A model generated the notes under the pieces. That model saw only the letters and a program-made list of their open reading frames with translations. It was not told the DNA's origin and ran no database searches. From the NCBI GenBank assembly GCA_004298065.1, contig SCRL01000089.1:1-64000 (forward strand): a stretch of DNA of 64,000 nucleotides, in the 5' to 3' direction. The translations under genes were made by a program, and so were the position numbers. Source of the DNA: Gammaproteobacteria bacterium. GTDB taxonomy: Bacteria > Pseudomonadota > Gammaproteobacteria > Acidiferrobacterales > Sulfurifustaceae. Each line of letters starts with the position of its first letter. The stretch's first letter is position 1. Of this stretch, positions 60,225 through 64,000 are shown one piece after another.

Positions 60225-61193
60225 CTAGTGATCCCGGTGAACGGAGAAATGGGCCAGATCGTGCAGCGCCTGGCGATAGGACGAATCCGGGATCGTGGCC
60301 AAGGCCTGTTTCGCGAGAATGGCTTGCTCCTCGGCCCGGCGCGCAGTGTACGCGAGCGACCCCGTGGATTCAATGGCGTCCCGGACGGCGTCCACCCGCG
60401 ACAGACCCCCGTCGAGAATGGCCTGGCGCAACAGCGCCCGTGTATCGGCGTTTCCGGTGCGCAGGGCATGGATCAGGGGCAGGGTCGGCTTCCCCTCGGC
60501 CAAATCGTCGCCGATGTTCTTGCCGAGCGCCGGGTTGTTGCGGCCGTAATCCAGCGCATCGTCGACAAGCTGGAAGGCGGTTCCGAGATGTCGGCCGTAC
60601 TCCGCCATCGCCTTCTCGACCGCCGACCCGGCGTTGCTCACCACGGCCGCCAGCTCGGCCGCGGCCTCGAACAGCTTGGCGGTCTTGTTGTGGATGACCT
60701 CGAGATAGCGTTCCTCGGTGGTGTCGGGGTCGTGGCAGTTTAAAAGCTGCTGGACCTCGCCCTTGGCGATGGTATTGGTGGCGTGCGCCAGGATCTCCAT
60801 GACGCGCATGTTGTCCACCTCGACCATCATCTCGAACGCGCGCGAGTACAGGAAATCGCCCACCAGCACGCTCGCCTCATTGCCCCAGATGGCATTGGCG
60901 GTGGACTGGCCGCGCCGCAGCTCGGAGGCGTCCACGACGTCGTCGTGCAGCAGGGTGGCGGTGTGGATGAACTCGACGATCGCGGCGAGCAGAAGATGCG
61001 CCTCGCCCCGATACCCCAGCGCCCGGCTCGCGATCAGCAGCAGGATCGGCCGCAGGCGCTTGCCGCCGCTGCCGACGATATGGTTGCCGAGCTGGTTGAT
61101 CAGGACCACGTCGGACTGGAGCCGTGTCCGGATTACCTGATTGACCCGTTCCAGGTCGTCCTGGGCGAGGGCCTTGATGCGGTCGAAATCCAT
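60225..61193 (-). CDS. ispB: Octaprenyl/polyprenyl diphosphate synthase
   Basis: 322 residues. It adds isopentenyl units to make the long prenyl chain of quinones. The first Asp-rich motif is LLHDDVVD (about 82-89), the second is QLVDDALDYG (about 209-218), and SGGKRLRP and GKPTLPLIHAL are conserved. ATG 61193 (MDFDRIKALAQDDLERVN) was chosen as homologues start there; an in-frame ATG at 61223 and further codons upstream are less likely. It is divergent from rplU, a typical gammaproteobacterial arrangement. Chain length (C40 or other) cannot be read from sequence alone. Confidence 0.93.
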   Translation of the reverse strand: MDFDRIKALAQDDLERVNQVIRTRLQSDVVLINQLGNHIVGSGGKRLRPILLLIASRALGYRGEAHLLLAAIVEFIHTATLLHDDVVDASELRRGQSTANAIWGNEASVLVGDFLYSRAFEMMVEVDNMRVMEILAHATNTIAKGEVQQLLNCHDPDTTEERYLEVIHNKTAKLFEAAAELAAVVSNAGSAVEKAMAEYGRHLGTAFQLVDDALDYGRNNPALGKNIGDDLAEGKPTLPLIHALRTGNADTRALLRQAILDGGLSRVDAVRDAIESTGSLAYTARRAEEQAILAKQALATIPDSSYRQALHDLAHFSVHRDH

Positions 61194-61286
61194 GCGAGAG
61201 GGGTCGGAAGGCAGGCCCGGCATGCTAGGGCGGGGGTCGGCGGGCGTCAACTGTTGTTTTCAAAGACATTCCGGCCGCTGAAAGGT

Positions 61287-61316
61287 TTGACGAAGACCAC
61301 GACCAACCGCTAGAAT
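61287..61316 (+). promoter_or_regulatory. Candidate sigma-70 promoter of rplU-rpmA
   Basis: TTGACG (61287-61292) and TAGAAT (61311-61316) are separated by 18 bases. The predicted start is about 48 bases before the rplU ATG. Confidence 0.7.
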
Positions 61317-61370
61317 TGCCGGCCTTTCGCGGGCCAAAACGCCCGATTTTCGGTTCAGGAGCGAAGCATC

Positions 61371-61682
61371 ATGTACGCGGTCATTGAAAGCGGCGGCAAG
61401 CAGTACCGGGTAGCGCCCGGCGATGTCATCCGGGTGGAGAAGCTCGAAGCCGACGCCGGCCAGACGGTCACACTCGACCGCGTGCTGCTCGTCGCCGGCG
61501 ACAGCGGCGTGCAGGTCGGCACGCCCACGGTGGCCAACGCCACGGTGACGGCGACCGTGAAGGCGCATGGGCGCGGCGACAAAATTCTGGTATTCAAGAA
61601 GCGTCGTCGCAAGCACTTCCGCAAGACCATCGGTCACCGGCAGCATTTCACCGAGATCGAAATCACCCGCATCGGCGGCTGA
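61371..61682 (+). CDS. rplU: 50S ribosomal protein L21
   Basis: 103 residues, the normal length. [14 protein letters not shown], then GDVIRVEKL and the basic [21 protein letters not shown] segment that binds 23S rRNA are all typical. CAGGAG lies 10 bases before the ATG. rpmA follows after 22 bases, the universal rplU-rpmA pair. Confidence 0.98.
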   Translation: MYAVIESGGKQYRVAPGDVIRVEKLEADAGQTVTLDRVLLVAGDSGVQVGTPTVANATVTATVKAHGRGDKILVFKKRRRKHFRKTIGHRQHFTEIEITRIGG

Positions 61683-61704
61683 CGAACAGACGAGGACGTA
61701 ACTC

Positions 61705-61962
61705 ATGGCACATAAAAAAGCAGGCGGCAGCTCGCGCAACGGCCGCGACTCCCACGCCCAGCGACTGGGCGTCAAGCGCTTCGGCGGCCAGGCGGTACTC
61801 GCGGGCAATATCCTGGTGCGCCAGCGCGGCACCCAGTTCCACCCCGGCAGCAACGTCAGCATCGGCAAGGACGACACGCTGTTCGCGCTGGTGGACGGCA
61901 AGGTGGCGTTCGAGCAGAAGGGCCCGCGCAACCGCAAGGTGGTCAGCGTCATCCCGGGCTGA
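61705..61962 (+). CDS. rpmA: 50S ribosomal protein L27
   Basis: 85 residues. [22 protein letters not shown] and [21 protein letters not shown] are hallmark sequence; the N-terminal tail reaches the peptidyl transferase centre. There is no N-terminal extension of the Firmicute type, so no processing is expected. A terminator follows. Confidence 0.98.
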   Translation: MAHKKAGGSSRNGRDSHAQRLGVKRFGGQAVLAGNILVRQRGTQFHPGSNVSIGKDDTLFALVDGKVAFEQKGPRNRKVVSVIPG

Positions 61963-61979
61963 ATCCTGACCGCACGAAA

Positions 61980-62017
61980 CCGAAAACCCCGCCCTGGCAA
62001 CACGGCGGGGTTTTTTA
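61980..62017 (+). terminator. Rho-independent terminator of rplU-rpmA
   Basis: AAACCCCGCC and GGCGGGGTTT pair around a 10-base loop, followed by TTTTATTTTTTG. It separates the ribosomal operon from obgE. Confidence 0.93.
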
Positions 62018-62028
62018 TTTTTTGAACA

Positions 62029-64000
<1,972 letters not shown>

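Overview
The window is a GC-rich bacterial chromosome segment of about 64 kb, densely coded on both strands. Several neighbourhoods fit a gammaproteobacterium: pgsA-perM-hda divergent from purMN, ispB with tRNA-Pro next to rplU-rpmA-obgE-proB, and pilSR-pilA. Two DsrE-like sulfur-fold proteins, several thioredoxin-fold periplasmic proteins, a full System I cytochrome c maturation set and a c-type cytochrome-like protein hint at a respiratory, possibly sulfur-oxidising lifestyle. That lifestyle, and any assignment below class level, is inference from gene content.

Layout. 0.2-2.3 kb: an ECF sigma factor, a membrane protein fusing an anti-sigma-like N-terminus to a periplasmic DsrE-like domain, and a free DsrE-like lipoprotein, all in one minus-strand operon. 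2.3-6.9 kb: purMN against pgsA, perM and hda. 6.9-11.2 kb: DUF2069-wrbA-arsC-like operon, a LysM lipoprotein, a YihY/BrkB membrane protein and an aspartase/fumarase. 11.3-16 kb: periplasmic proteins (thioredoxin folds, an alpha/beta hydrolase, a solute-binding lipoprotein) and a CadC-like TPR regulator. 16.07-17.37 kb: two gene cassettes, each followed by an attC-like site, with no integrase. 17.4-21.3 kb: a second related hydrolase, a cytochrome c'-like protein, a Spy/ZraP-like protein and a TolC/HlyD pair without a pump. 21.3-28.8 kb: acylphosphatase, lytic transglycosylase, a RelA/SpoT enzyme coupled to a Crp/Fnr regulator, TPR and GGDEF proteins. 28.8-30.4 kb: a lower-GC insert with a DUF433/DUF5615 toxin-antitoxin pair and a GNAT enzyme. 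30.4-38.5 kb: proS operon, then a CHAT-protease lipoprotein facing a CHASE2-adenylate cyclase/FecR pair, and an RDD protein. 38.7-45.3 kb: the ccm genes, split into ccmFHI (+) and ccmABCDEG (-), which converge. 45.3-51.5 kb: tRNA-Arg, a TonB receptor/ABC-type solute-binding protein/GGDEF-EAL operon, and tRNA-Ala. 51.8-59.6 kb: type IV pilin, its candidate glycosyltransferase, an unknown multi-span membrane protein and PilSR. 59.7-64 kb: a PP0621-like protein, tRNA-Pro, ispB, rplU-rpmA, obgE and a truncated proB.

Two dispersed intergenic repeat families are visible. One is a ~160 bp element with two long copies (4172-4330 and 45399-45558) and an internally deleted relic (8907-8956). The other is a palindromic CACAGAG-type element at 6866-6946 and 62029-62110.

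The most promising candidate for an undescribed system is the ECF sigma factor locus at 0.26-2.27 kb. The anti-sigma-like protein carries a periplasmic copy of the same DsrE-like domain that is also encoded as a separate lipoprotein. The last 45 residues of the two proteins, starting at a shared cysteine, align without gaps.
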